Positions 8,596 to 17,700 of a DNA stretch of 64,000 nucleotides are shown here, piece by piece. The position numbers were made by a program, and so were the translations under genes. Below the pieces are notes generated by a model. The model was not told where the DNA came from. It saw only the letters and a list, made by a program, of their open reading frames with translations, and made no database searches. The stretch is taken from assembly GCF_030177755.1 (NCBI RefSeq), contig NZ_CP126539.1, forward strand, positions 2,132,001-2,196,000. The letters are read 5' to 3'. Origin of the DNA: Devosia sp. RR2S18 (GTDB taxonomy: Bacteria > Pseudomonadota > Alphaproteobacteria > Rhizobiales > Devosiaceae). How positions within the stretch are numbered: position 1 is the stretch's first letter; each line of letters begins with the position of its first letter.

Positions 8596-8925
8596 ATTCG
8601 ATTAACCCACTCGTGGTGTTGCCCAGCGCCAGTCCCCTCCGAGACATTCGGATGGGAGCGCCGAGGTGGTGCCGCGCCGGCACATGCCAAGACATGCGCC
8701 TTGCCGCAGTTGCGGACTGCAAGGAAGTCAAACAACGCGTCCGCTCTGGGGCGGCCACCGGGCGGAAGTGCAAAGTTCGCAGAGCGAGGAATTAGCCCTG
8801 AGGCAGCTTCAGCAAAAAGCGAACGAATGCCCGCCAACCGGATGCTCCAGCGGCGCGGACCTTAACGCAAAGGCCTTGTCTGTCAACGGCTTTGCCGCAG
8901 TTAGTCTTAATTGGGGACTGACTGG
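8596..8925. other. Intergenic region between parE and rhlE
   Basis: 330 bases without a supported gene. On the minus strand there is a TTGACA/TAAGGT pair about 265 bases before the helicase start, so most of this stretch may be a long 5' leader of the helicase mRNA. No tRNA or intrinsic terminator was recognised. Confidence 0.4.
8859..8886 (-). promoter_or_regulatory. Predicted promoter for the RNA helicase
   Basis: Minus strand TTGACA (8886-8881), a 16-base spacer and TAAGGT (8864-8859). The -35 box is a perfect consensus, the -10 box weak. It would give a 5' leader of about 250 bases. Confidence 0.3.
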
Positions 8926-10938
8926 CTAGATATCAAGATCAGTAACAAAGGCGGCATTCTCCTGAATGAAGTCAAACCGTGCTTCTGGCTTGCTGCCCAT
9001 GAGCCGATCGACGCTGATGCGGGTGGCATCGAGATCATCACGAATCTTGACCTGAAGCAGCGTCCGCGTCTTGGGCGACATCGTGGTTTCCCGCAGATGT
9101 ACGAACGGCATCTCGCCCAAGCCTTTGAACCGCGTGGTGTCCACTTTTCCTTTGCCGGTGAACTCGGTGGCCATCAACTCCACCCGGTGGGGCTCGTCGC
9201 GTGCGTAGAGCGTCTTGCCACCCTGGGAGATGCGGTAGAGCGGCGGAAGGGCCAAAAACAGATGACCGTTGTCGATCAGCTTGGGCATTTCCTGGAAGAA
9301 AAACGTCATCAGCAGCGAAGCGATGTGAGCGCCGTCGACGTCAGCATCGGTCATGATGATGATCTTGTCGTAGCGCAGGTCTTCCTCGCGATAGCGGTCA
9401 CGGGTGCCGCAGCCGAGTGCCTGGATCAGGTCGGAAATGGCCTGGCTGGCCGCCAGCTTTTCACGACTGGCGCCAGCTACGTTCAGGATTTTGCCGCGCA
9501 ACGGCAGCACGGCCTGGCTGGTGCGATTGCGCGCCTGCTTGGCGCTGCCGCCAGCCGAGTCGCCCTCAACGATGAAGAGTTCGGCGCCTTGTGCTGCGCT
9601 CTGCGTGCAGTCCGCCAGTTTGCCCGGCAGCCGCAATTTGCGGGTGGCGCTGGCACGGTCGATCTCTTTTTCCTTGCGCCGGCGGAGCCGCTCCTCGGCG
9701 CGCTCAACGGCCCAGTCGAGCAGCTTGCCGGCTTGGTTTGGCGATGCCGCCAGCCAGTGGTCGAAAGCGTCTCGCAGGGCGTTGTCGACAATCCGCGTGG
9801 CTTCTCCCGAAGCCAGCTTGTCCTTGGTCTGCCCGACGAACTCAGGCTCGCGCACGAAGACCGACAACATAGCCGAGCAGTGTGCAAACACATCCTCGGC
9901 CGTGAGGATTGCTGCGGCCTTGTTCTTGGTCAGTTCAGCATAGGTCTTGAGACCACGCAGAAGCGCGGTGCGCAGACCCTGCTCGTGGGTCCCGCCATCG
10001 GGCGTCGGCACAGTGTTGCAATAAGAGGAAACGCCACCATCCCCCAGTGTCCAAACAATGGCCCACTCGACGGCGCCATGGGTACCCGCCTTGCCGTGAA
10101 GACCTGAAAAGATCTCATCAACAATCCGGGTTTCACCCTCGACGCGGGCAGCCATGAAGTCCCGGAGGCCCGCGGGATAGTGGAACACGGCCTTGGCTGG
10201 CGCATCGTCGTTGGCGAGGCTCTCGTCGCAACTCCAGCGCAACTCCACGCCACCGAAAAGGTAGGCCTTGGCGCGCGTCATGCGGAAGATCCGCGCGGCG
10301 GAAAAGCGAGCGTTCTCGCCGAAAATCTGGGCGTCGGGGTGGAAGCGGGTGGTGGTGCCCCGGCGATTATTGACCCGGCCGATCACCTCGACCTTGGTCA
10401 GCGGTTTGCCGCGTGAATAGGTCTGGCGATAAAGGGTCTGATCGCGGGCGACTTCGACCACCAGATCGTCGGAAAGGGCGTTCACGACCGAAACGCCGAC
10501 GCCATGCAGCCCGCCCGAAGTTTCATAGGCCTTGGAGTCGAATTTGCCGCCAGCGTGTAGCTTGGTCAAAACTAGCTCAAGCGTAGATAATTCTGGTTGT
10601 TTCGGATGCGGCTCCACAGGGATGCCGCGGCCGTTGTCGGAAACGGTAACGTAGCCGTCGGCGCCGAGATGGACCTCGATCCGGGTGGCGTGACCGGCTA
10701 TGGCCTCGTCCATGGAATTGTCGATGACCTCGGCGAAGAGGTGGTGCAGGGCATTGGCGTCGGTGCCGCCGATATACATGCCAGGGCGCCGGCGCACCGG
10801 CTCCAGACCTTCAAGAACCTCGATGTCTGCAGCCGTGTAACTGCCTGCCAAACCCTGCTTTTTTGGCATTGGCGCGGGTTCCCGCGAAGGCTGCTCGGCA
10901 CGGTCGGGGGCGGCGAAAAGATCTTCAGCTTGCGACAT
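8926..10938 (-). CDS. parE: DNA topoisomerase IV subunit B
   Basis: 670-residue type IIA topoisomerase ATPase subunit used for decatenation of daughter chromosomes. GHKL ATPase motifs are EVIDNSMDEA, NGRGIPVEPHP and GGLHGVGVSVVNALS; the TOPRIM domain has EGDSAGGSAKQARNR and TDADVDGAHI. Length (about 670 rather than 800) and the C-terminal FKGLGEMPFVHLRETTM favour ParE over GyrB. The ATG at 10938 is chosen as the start; a GTG six codons upstream is also in frame. The gene is monocistronic in appearance, with the partner parC not in the window. Confidence 0.95.
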   Translation of the reverse strand: MSQAEDLFAAPDRAEQPSREPAPMPKKQGLAGSYTAADIEVLEGLEPVRRRPGMYIGGTDANALHHLFAEVIDNSMDEAIAGHATRIEVHLGADGYVTVSDNGRGIPVEPHPKQPELSTLELVLTKLHAGGKFDSKAYETSGGLHGVGVSVVNALSDDLVVEVARDQTLYRQTYSRGKPLTKVEVIGRVNNRRGTTTRFHPDAQIFGENARFSAARIFRMTRAKAYLFGGVELRWSCDESLANDDAPAKAVFHYPAGLRDFMAARVEGETRIVDEIFSGLHGKAGTHGAVEWAIVWTLGDGGVSSYCNTVPTPDGGTHEQGLRTALLRGLKTYAELTKNKAAAILTAEDVFAHCSAMLSVFVREPEFVGQTKDKLASGEATRIVDNALRDAFDHWLAASPNQAGKLLDWAVERAEERLRRRKEKEIDRASATRKLRLPGKLADCTQSAAQGAELFIVEGDSAGGSAKQARNRTSQAVLPLRGKILNVAGASREKLAASQAISDLIQALGCGTRDRYREEDLRYDKIIIMTDADVDGAHIASLLMTFFFQEMPKLIDNGHLFLALPPLYRISQGGKTLYARDEPHRVELMATEFTGKGKVDTTRFKGLGEMPFVHLRETTMSPKTRTLLQVKIRDDLDATRISVDRLMGSKPEARFDFIQENAAFVTDLDI

Positions 10939-11140
10939 TGATTTCCGTCTTTGCACCCGAATCGGGCGTTTTCACGTGTCTTCACCATAACGCAAAGGCA
11001 AGCCGCCCAGAGGGGCAGGGGGCGCTTAGGCCGTGATTTCCCCACAAACCTGAACGGAAGATGAACGTGGCTTACCGGCCCGGTTCAAGCCCCGGGTTAA
11101 AATATCACCAGATCGGCGACGGGCAGCCATGGAGACCAAG

Positions 11141-11614
11141 ATGACTACGACGTTGACCCGCTTCAAGACCGCAGCTTCCGCTTTGTGCATCGGCATGGCT
11201 TTAGCAGCGGCTACTCCGGTTGCGGCGCAGGAGAGCCTCTCCCCGACCACAGGCTCGGATTATGCCCGGGGTAGTTGGGGCAACGGGTTCGGGCCGCGGC
11301 ACTGGCAGCATTGGAACGACGGCGGCTGGGATAGGCCAGAACATGGTCGTCGTTGCCTTCGCGATCGCGAAGTGCGCCGCGGCATCGGCGACTATGGCTA
11401 TCGGAATGTGGAGATCGTTGGCGAGCTGCGCCGAGATCGCGTTGAAGTGCGGGCGGTCAAGCGAAACTGGCTCTACAGCATGCGCGTTGACCGCTGCACG
11501 GGGGAGGTGGACCGGGTTGAGCGTCTGCGGCGCATGCGCGGCGGCTATGCCGACAGTCACGGTGGACTAGACCTCGACGGTGGGTTCCATCTCGATTTCA
11601 ACTTCGGCAATTGA
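11141..11614 (+). CDS. Small secreted protein with paired cysteines (hypothetical, paralogue 1)
   Basis: 157 residues. An N-terminal signal peptide is clear: hydrophobic ASALCIGMALAAA followed by a likely AQ-E cleavage point. The mature part has a Gly/His/Trp-rich stretch, then a block of about 58 residues from RCLRDREVRRGI to DRCTGEVDRVERLR that is visibly homologous to the next gene. Both proteins keep one cysteine at the start and one (in the CTG motif) at the end of the block, consistent with a periplasmic disulfide. The ATG at 11141 is favoured by GGAG at 11131-11134. Divergent from parE. Function unknown; I do not assign a named domain. Confidence 0.85.
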   Translation: MTTTLTRFKTAASALCIGMALAAATPVAAQESLSPTTGSDYARGSWGNGFGPRHWQHWNDGGWDRPEHGRRCLRDREVRRGIGDYGYRNVEIVGELRRDRVEVRAVKRNWLYSMRVDRCTGEVDRVERLRRMRGGYADSHGGLDLDGGFHLDFNFGN

Positions 11615-11642
11615 AGCCGCCCGCGAGTAAATGGAGGACGGA

Positions 11643-11960
11643 ATGCGCAAGGCTGCAGCCCTGATGTTGACCGCGACGCTCCTAGCGTCGAGCGCCGTTG
11701 CCCCGGCTCAGGCGCAGCGCTTCGGCATCTTCTTTGGAGATGAACCTAGCGACTTCTACCCTGAACGGATCATCTGCATGACCGACCGGCAGATCCGGGA
11801 TGCCATTGCCAAGGCAGGCTACTCAAACATCGCGCTCAACGTACCGCACGAAGAGCACGTTCAGGTGCGAGCGACCCGAGGCGGCAACGTCTATCTGCTG
11901 GACTTCAACTACTGCACGGGCGTGATCGAGGGCTGGCAGATGTTGCGTCCCGCGAACTGA
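11643..11960 (+). CDS. Small secreted protein with paired cysteines (hypothetical, paralogue 2)
   Basis: 105 residues with a signal peptide (AAALMLTATLLASSAVAPAQA, cut before QRFG) and a single C-terminal block from ICMTDRQIRDAIAKAGYSN to NYCTGVIEGWQMLR. Positions of D-R-x-[IV]-R, GY-x-N-[IV] and the C-T-G motif match the upstream gene, so the pair arose by tandem duplication. The start at 11643 follows a strong GGAGG (11633-11637). 28 bases separate it from the upstream stop; the two are likely co-transcribed. Probably periplasmic; function unknown. Confidence 0.85.
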   Translation: MRKAAALMLTATLLASSAVAPAQAQRFGIFFGDEPSDFYPERIICMTDRQIRDAIAKAGYSNIALNVPHEEHVQVRATRGGNVYLLDFNYCTGVIEGWQMLRPAN

Positions 11961-12266
11961 GGCGTAGCAGAGCAAGCGTCCCAAGATCGGTCGGCAGGTT
12001 TACCTTCCGTTTGCTTCTTGAAAGCACTTTCTTAAACGCGGGCCGCTAAAACTATGTGCATACGGTTTTTGTTTGGAGTTGCCGTATGCGAACCCTTCGG
12101 GACCGCAGTATTGCGTATCCGGCCCCGCTTGGTTCGGACTTCTTCGGTGTTTGGCCGCAAGCCGGATTTGTTGGTATTGCGTACCGGCTGGCCAAGCTCT
12201 CGATGCCTCGCTCTGTGACAGTAGCCGCTGTTGCCCTGCTTTTTTACTTCGCTTGAGTGCTCGGCA
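11961..12266. other. Intergenic region with inverted and direct repeats
   Basis: No convincing gene. GCATACGG (12058-12065) and CCGTATGC (12082-12089) form a perfect 8-bp inverted repeat with a 16-base loop. Two imperfect direct copies beginning TATTGCGTA occur near 12109 and 12173, each followed by CCGGC. Open frames that cross this region lack ribosome sites and family resemblance. Confidence 0.45.
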
Positions 12267-12295
12267 TTGATTTCCGGCACCGCCATTGCTATCGC
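12267..12295 (+). promoter_or_regulatory. Predicted promoter for the ABC-F leader transcript
   Basis: TTGATT (12267-12272), 17-base spacer, TATCGC (12290-12295). It would start RNA about 30 bases before the leader ORF and give a 5' leader of about 220 bases for the ABC-F gene. Confidence 0.35.
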
Positions 12296-12331
12296 TTCCG
12301 CATTCGAGAAAGCCAACCTAGGGAGGGCTCA

Positions 12332-12400
12332 ATGACTGTCTTGTTCGAGCATCGCTCCCGCGGTCCCGTCTTCGCCCTGTGGCTCAAGCTGCAGGGCTGA
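12332..12400 (+). CDS. Putative 22-residue leader peptide upstream of ABC-F gene
   Basis: A complete short ORF with an excellent ribosome site (GGGAGGG at 12321-12327, four bases before the ATG). It encodes MTVLFEHRSRG followed by PVFALWLKLQG and stops at 12398-12400. There is no signal peptide or domain. It lies 125 bases upstream of an ABC-F gene, its last codons fall inside a hairpin (12374-12397), and a second stronger hairpin follows at 12452-12478. This layout matches leader-peptide attenuation seen for ribosome-protection ABC-F genes in Firmicutes. Whether it is translated is unknown. Confidence 0.5.
   Translation: MTVLFEHRSRGPVFALWLKLQG
12374..12397 (+). promoter_or_regulatory. Hairpin overlapping the end of the leader ORF
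   Basis: GCCCTG (12374-12379) pairs with CAGGGC (12392-12397); the interior GCT/AGC can extend the stem. A ribosome on the last codons of the leader ORF would disrupt it. Confidence 0.4.
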
Positions 12401-12451
12401 CCAGGTACTGGTACGGACTTCTGTCTCCCATTCTGGTTTGCCCGTCCTTGC

Positions 12452-12478
12452 GGTTTAGTGGTGCGCTGCACCCTAACC
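12452..12478 (+). promoter_or_regulatory. Hairpin between leader ORF and ABC-F start
   Basis: GGTT, AG and GGTGC pair with GCACC, CT and AACC around a GCT loop, with a single bulged T on two occasions: an 11-bp stem. No T-run follows, so not a simple intrinsic terminator; it could be part of an attenuator. Confidence 0.4.
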
Positions 12479-12525
12479 GTATTCCAGGCATAAGCGCCGA
12501 TGCGCGCTGAACCAGTGAGACTAAG

Positions 12526-14046
12526 ATGGGCTCGATCAGCCTTCAGAACGCCGGCATAACGGCAACCGACACCCTCTTTTCCAATCTCAATCTCGTCGTC
12601 GCTGACGGCGACCGCGTGGGGTTGATCGCCGGCAATGGCCGCGGCAAGTCCAGCTTATTGCGGGCAATTGCGGGGTTGAGCGAGCTTACCCAAGGTGAGA
12701 TCGTCAGGTCACGTGGCCTGCGCATCGGCTATATCGAACAAGACCTGCCACAGCAGGTCAGGGATATGACCTTCTACGACACAGTGCTGGAAGCGCTACC
12801 TTCTGCCGATCGCGATTTTGAGAGTTGGCGTGTCGACGTGGTGCTCGATGAGTTTGAGACACCGGCTGGTATGCGTAACCGTAAGCTGACCGAACTGAGC
12901 GGCGGCTGGCAGAGGATAGCGTTGATCGCTCGCTGTTGGGTGCTGCAACCCGACGCCCTGCTGCTCGACGAGCCGACCAATCACCTCGATCTCGGCAAGC
13001 TCTACCAGTTGGAGAACTGGATCAGTCAGTCTGCCCACAATATTCCGATGGTCGTGGCCAGCCATGATCGACAGTTCCTCGACGCCACCACGAACCGCAC
13101 GCTGTTCCTGCGCCCCGACCAATGTCACTACTTCAGCCTTCCCTATAGTCTCGCGCGTGTAGCCCTTGCGGAGACCGACGAAGCGGCGGCGGCCAAGCGG
13201 GAGCGCGACCTCAAGGAAGTCACTCGCCTGCGCAAGCAAGCAGCCAAGCTGACCAATGTGGGGATCAACTCAGGAAGCGACCTGTTGGTAGTCAAATCGA
13301 AATATCTGCGGGAGCGCGCAGCCAAGATCGAGAGCGCCGTTCTTGCGGTCTACAAGGAGCGTTCCGGCGACATCCAACTGGGCAATAGCGGTGCGCAAGC
13401 CAAGGTCATGCTGGCGGTCGAGAACGTGACGGTGCAAGCGCCGGCAGGGGAGAAGCTGTTTACTGTCGACAAACTGCACCTTTTTCAGGGTGATCGGGTG
13501 GTGATCCTTGGTCGCAACGGGGCTGGGAAGTCGCAGTTCATGGGGCTGCTGCACCGAGCCATGCGTGGTGAGGAGCAGTCCGGTGTTCGTGTTAGCCCGC
13601 AGCTCACGGTCGGCTATGTCGACCAAGCGATGAGTTTCTTGCCTGAGAGAGTTTCACCGCTGAGTTACATCACCGATCGGTACAACGCCGGAGACCAAAG
13701 GAGCAAAAGCCTGCTCGCCGCAGCGGGGTTTCCGGTGGAGAAGCAGGAGCGGCCCATCGCCGAATTGTCCTTTGGTCAGCGGGCGCGGCTAGGCCTCCTC
13801 GCTATTCGGCTCAGCGAACCCAACTTCTACCTGCTCGACGAGCCGACCAACCATGTGGACATTGCTGGCCAGGAACGGCTGGAGGATGAAATCCTGACCC
13901 ATGGAGCGAGTTGTATCCTCATTTCGCATGATCGCAGTTTCGTTCGTGGACTGGGCAGTCGCTTCTTTGTCATTGAGGGCAAGAAGCTCAGGGAAGTGGA
14001 TAATCCGGAGCTATTCTTCGCGCGAGCAGCGCGTGGCGAGACTTAG
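12526..14046 (+). CDS. ABC-F family ATP-binding cassette protein
   Basis: 506 residues with two ABC domains and no membrane segments, the ABC-F layout of translation factors and ribosome-protection proteins. Domain 1: Walker A GNGRGKSS, signature LSGGWQRIAL, Walker B LLLDEPTNHLD. Domain 2: Walker A GRNGAGKS, signature LSFGQRARLG, Walker B LLDEPTNHVD. The charged linker at about residues 215-280 (RERDLKEVTRLRKQAAKLT) is the P-site interacting segment of the family. It does not look like EttA, Uup or YheS, which have a longer second half or extra arm. Preceded by a leader ORF and hairpins, which suggests induction by ribosome-targeting compounds. A resistance role is inference. Confidence 0.9.
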   Translation: MGSISLQNAGITATDTLFSNLNLVVADGDRVGLIAGNGRGKSSLLRAIAGLSELTQGEIVRSRGLRIGYIEQDLPQQVRDMTFYDTVLEALPSADRDFESWRVDVVLDEFETPAGMRNRKLTELSGGWQRIALIARCWVLQPDALLLDEPTNHLDLGKLYQLENWISQSAHNIPMVVASHDRQFLDATTNRTLFLRPDQCHYFSLPYSLARVALAETDEAAAAKRERDLKEVTRLRKQAAKLTNVGINSGSDLLVVKSKYLRERAAKIESAVLAVYKERSGDIQLGNSGAQAKVMLAVENVTVQAPAGEKLFTVDKLHLFQGDRVVILGRNGAGKSQFMGLLHRAMRGEEQSGVRVSPQLTVGYVDQAMSFLPERVSPLSYITDRYNAGDQRSKSLLAAAGFPVEKQERPIAELSFGQRARLGLLAIRLSEPNFYLLDEPTNHVDIAGQERLEDEILTHGASCILISHDRSFVRGLGSRFFVIEGKKLREVDNPELFFARAARGET

Positions 14047-14142
14047 ATGAGTAACTGCGAGGTGTTTGCGCCTTCCAAGCAGCATCTTCTTAACGCCTCC
14101 AGCCTAGATTTCACCGGTATGTGAATGGGAACGGGAGTGCCC

Positions 14143-14790
14143 ATGTTTCAGGAGGCGGATGAGGGCCTGTCTCCACGGCGGTCGGAGTTCGACTGGCATG
14201 ACGTGCGCTTTATCGGCGCCGCCGCCGGACGCTATGCGCTGCCTGATCGCCGGAGCGCCCAAGGCGGCAAGGCACCAGTTTATGCCTGCCGGCTCAGCTC
14301 GATCTCAACGAAGCTACTGGTTGCGGTCGGGCCAGTACTCGGCAAGACCGGAGAACTTGTCAGCGCCTTTTTCGACGAGTTCGGCATGATCAAGGGCCGG
14401 ATCCACCGCAGCCTGCCGGAGGGCTTCGTGCTGGAACTGACGCTCTCGGACAAGGAACGCGACAAGCTGGGCGCCAAGATCGCCTGGCACAAAAAGAAAG
14501 TCCACGAGCAGGTGCCGGACAAGCGGGAGGCCAAGCGCTTCCTGCCGCGCGATCCGCGGACCCTCATCACCCTAGGGGACGGTGCCCGCGTCCCCGGCTT
14601 CATCATCGATGTGTCGTGCTCGGGAGTTGCCGTCTCCGCAGACCTCGAGCCTTCGATCGGCACCCCCATGGCCGTCGGCAAGCTTGTGGGCCGAGTGGTC
14701 CGCCACCTGGATGTCGGTTTCGCCATCCAGTTCCTGCAGGTACAGGAGCGCGAACGGGTCGAAGCTCTCCTCGCGCCGCCACAAGACTGA
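14143..14790 (+). CDS. PilZ domain protein (probable tandem PilZ)
   Basis: 215 residues, cytoplasmic. The C-terminal half (about 125-205) is a PilZ domain: KREAKRFLPR contains the RxxxR c-di-GMP contact and DVSCSGVAV the D/NxSxxG motif. The N-terminal half (about 20-100) shows a degenerate copy: GRYALPDRR, then CRLSSISTKLLVAV and GMIKGRI, with the second motif worn down. Such proteins read c-di-GMP levels; a diguanylate cyclase is encoded about 7 kb away. Start ATG 14143 has CGGGAG five bases upstream; an ATG at 14125 has none. Four bases separate its stop from the end of the convergent GDH gene. Confidence 0.85.
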   Translation: MFQEADEGLSPRRSEFDWHDVRFIGAAAGRYALPDRRSAQGGKAPVYACRLSSISTKLLVAVGPVLGKTGELVSAFFDEFGMIKGRIHRSLPEGFVLELTLSDKERDKLGAKIAWHKKKVHEQVPDKREAKRFLPRDPRTLITLGDGARVPGFIIDVSCSGVAVSADLEPSIGTPMAVGKLVGRVVRHLDVGFAIQFLQVQERERVEALLAPPQD

Positions 14791-14794
14791 CTGG

Positions 14795-17700
14795 CTAATC
14801 CTCCCGGGCCAGGTCCGCGAGCAGCCCCGCGGCAACCGATAGCCGCGACACAGTCAAGGTACCCTGCGTCAGGTCGGCAACTGCGGCCGCAGTGCGCTCT
14901 ACCCCGGCTTGGCGAGCCCCGGTCCAATGGGCCAGCCGCTCAGCGACGTTGCCATCGCCACTCCGGAGCACATCGACGGTCAGATCCCGCTGTGCCCGCA
15001 CCAAATTGGCTAGTGCCCTATCCAGCGCCATCCGTTCGAACCGATCGGTCAGTTTGAGGCTGCGGCCCTGCTCGATGACGTTCATCAGATCAAAAGCCGC
15101 AAGAACGCCGAAGAAGGCAGTGGCGCCATGCTGCACGGGAACGCCCACGCGCTCGCTGACAGCGACCACGTCGCTGGCGAAAGACAGCAAGGGGAGCTCA
15201 GCCACGCGACGGGCTAGCTGGGGTGGTACCGAGCGGGCCACGAGACTATCGACGGTGGCGGCAATTCCGCGCTGCAGCTCTGGACGCAGCGTGCCAATCT
15301 GCTCGCGCAGAAACTCGGCGCCGGCGCGGTGTCGCTGCACCAGTTCGGACAGGCTTTGCGTAACATCTTCGTTGCGCAAGAACCAAAGCACTTCCTGACG
15401 CAGGAGCGCCTGGATGGCGGCATAGAGTTCGAGCTGGACTGTGCCGGAAACTTCATTGTCCAACGCATCGACCATGGCGTTGAGTTCGGGCAGGCCGAAG
15501 ACGTCCCGAGTTGCGGCATAGGCGAGGGCGATATCACCTGGTCCCGCGCTCGTGCCGGCGATCAGCTCGTTGGCGAAGGCAGGGCCGCCGCGATTGATCA
15601 TGGCATTGGCCAGCACGGTGGCGATCACCTCGCGCTTGAGCCGATGCTGCTGCACCGCTTCGGGGTAGGTCTGGTGCAGCTTATCGGGGAAATAGCGGAA
15701 GAGTTCCCCGGCCAGATAGGGATCGTCGATTGCCGTGCTGTCGAGCAAGTCGGCGTAGAGGGTCAGCTTGGCATAGGCGAGGAGGACGGCAAGTTCGGGC
15801 CGCGTCAGCGCGGTCTCGCGCTGGTCGAGTGCGGCGGCGGTCGGCAGGAACTCGACCTTGCGGTTGAGGAGCCCACGCTGTTCCAATGCGTGCATGAGTT
15901 CCCGATGGTCGGGCAGGGCCCCGAGGCCCTCGCGCTCGGTCAGGGACAAGGCAAGCCCCTGGAGATAGTTATTGCGCAGGCAGAGCGCCGCAACCTCCTC
16001 GGTCATACCGGCGAGAAACCGGTTCCGCTCTTCCAGGGTCAGCCTGCCATTGGCGAGCAAGGGCGCAACGGCGATCTTGATGTTGACCTCGAGATCGGAC
16101 GAGTTAACGCCCGCGGAATTGTCGATAGCGTCGGTGTTGATCCGGCCGCCGCGCAGGGCAAATTCCACACGCCCCCGCTGGGTCAGGCCCAGATTGGCGC
16201 CTTCGCCTATCGTAAAAGCGCGCAATTGATCGGCGGCGACGCGGATGGCGTCATTGGCCCGGTCGCCCACCTCGGCATCGGTTTCGGTGCTGGCGCGGAT
16301 ATAGGTGCCGATGCCGCCGAACCAGAGGAGGTCAACCCGGGCCCGGAGAATGGCGGACATGATCTCGGCGGGCGTGGCATGCTCGCCTTCAAGGTCGAGC
16401 ACAGCACGCATCCGCGGGCTGAGCGCGATGGATTTCACGCCGCGGGAAAAGACGCCGCCGCCGCCCGAGATAAAGCTCTTGTCGTAGTCCTGCCAGCTGG
16501 AGCGAGGTAGTTTGAAGAGCCGCTCACGCTCGGCGAAGCTCTTTGCCGGATCGGGATCAGGATCGATGAAGATGTCGCGGTGATCGAAGGCGGCGATCAG
16601 TCGTATCTCGCGCGAGAGCAGCATGCCATTGCCGAAGACGTCGCCGCTCATGTCGCCCACGCCCGCAACGGTGAAGGGCTGGGTTTGGATATCGCGATCG
16701 ACTTCGCGGAAGTGGCGCTTGACCAGTTCCCACGCGCCCCGGGCGGTGATGCCCATTTCCTTGTGGTCGTAGCCGGCAGAGCCGCCCGACGCAAAGGCAT
16801 CGCCGAGCCAATAGCCGCGGGACTGCGCGATGCCGTTGGCGGTGTCGGAGAAGCTGGCGGTGCCCTTGTCGGCGGCCACCACCAGGTATGGATCGCTGGC
16901 GTCGCGGCAGACCACCTCCTGCGGCGGCACCACCTGACCGTCGACCAGATTGTCGGTGACATCGAGAAGCGAGCCGATGAAGATCTTATAGGCGGCTAGC
17001 CCTTCGGCCTGGGCGGCCTCGCGCGGCATACCGGCCTTGAGGTGTTTGGGGACGAAGCCGCCCTTGGCGCCGACCGGCACGATGACGGCGTTCTTGACCT
17101 GCTGCGCTTTCACTAGCCCCAACACTTCGGTGCGGAAATCCTCGGGCCGATCCGACCAGCGGATGCCGCCACGGGCAATGGCACCGAAGCGGAGATGAAT
17201 TCCCTCGACCCGCGGCGAATAGACCGAGATCTCACGATAGGGCCGCGGCTCGGGCATGCCCTCGATCTGGCTGCTGTCGAACTTGATGGCGAGCGCGGGG
17301 CAATAGTTGCCTTCGGCGTCGTTCTGGAAGGCGTTTGTGCGCAGCGCCGCTTCGATCAGATTGAGGAAGCGACGCACAATGGTGTCCTCATCCAACGAGG
17401 TCATGGCGTCGAGGCAGTCAGCGATGCGCGCACGGGCTGCGTCGGCCTTGGTTTCGCGGCCGGTAGTCGAGGGATCATGCAGTGCGTTGAAGAGCTCGAC
17501 CAAGGCCGAGGCGGCTTGCGATTGCGTGACGAGGACTAGCGCGATGTACCGCTGTGAATAGGAGATGCCGACCTGCCTAAGGTAGCGGGAGAGCCCGCGG
17601 AGGAGTGCCGCGTCGCTCCAATCGAGGTCAGTGCGGGTTACGAGAGAATTGAGCTGATCGCTTTCGGCGCGCCCGTCCCACACGGCCAGAAGCCCGTCTT

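Noticed and set aside
8911..10107. A 398-codon plus-strand frame opposite parE
   Set aside because: Overlaps the TOPRIM and ATPase coding region of parE completely; antisense artefact.
12056..12256. 66-codon GTG-started frame upstream of the ABC-F gene
   Set aside because: No ribosome site and it starts inside an inverted repeat; composition is not protein-like. Treated as intergenic.
15329..16510. A 393-codon frame opposite the glutamate dehydrogenase
   Set aside because: Antisense to a conserved enzyme; no independent support.
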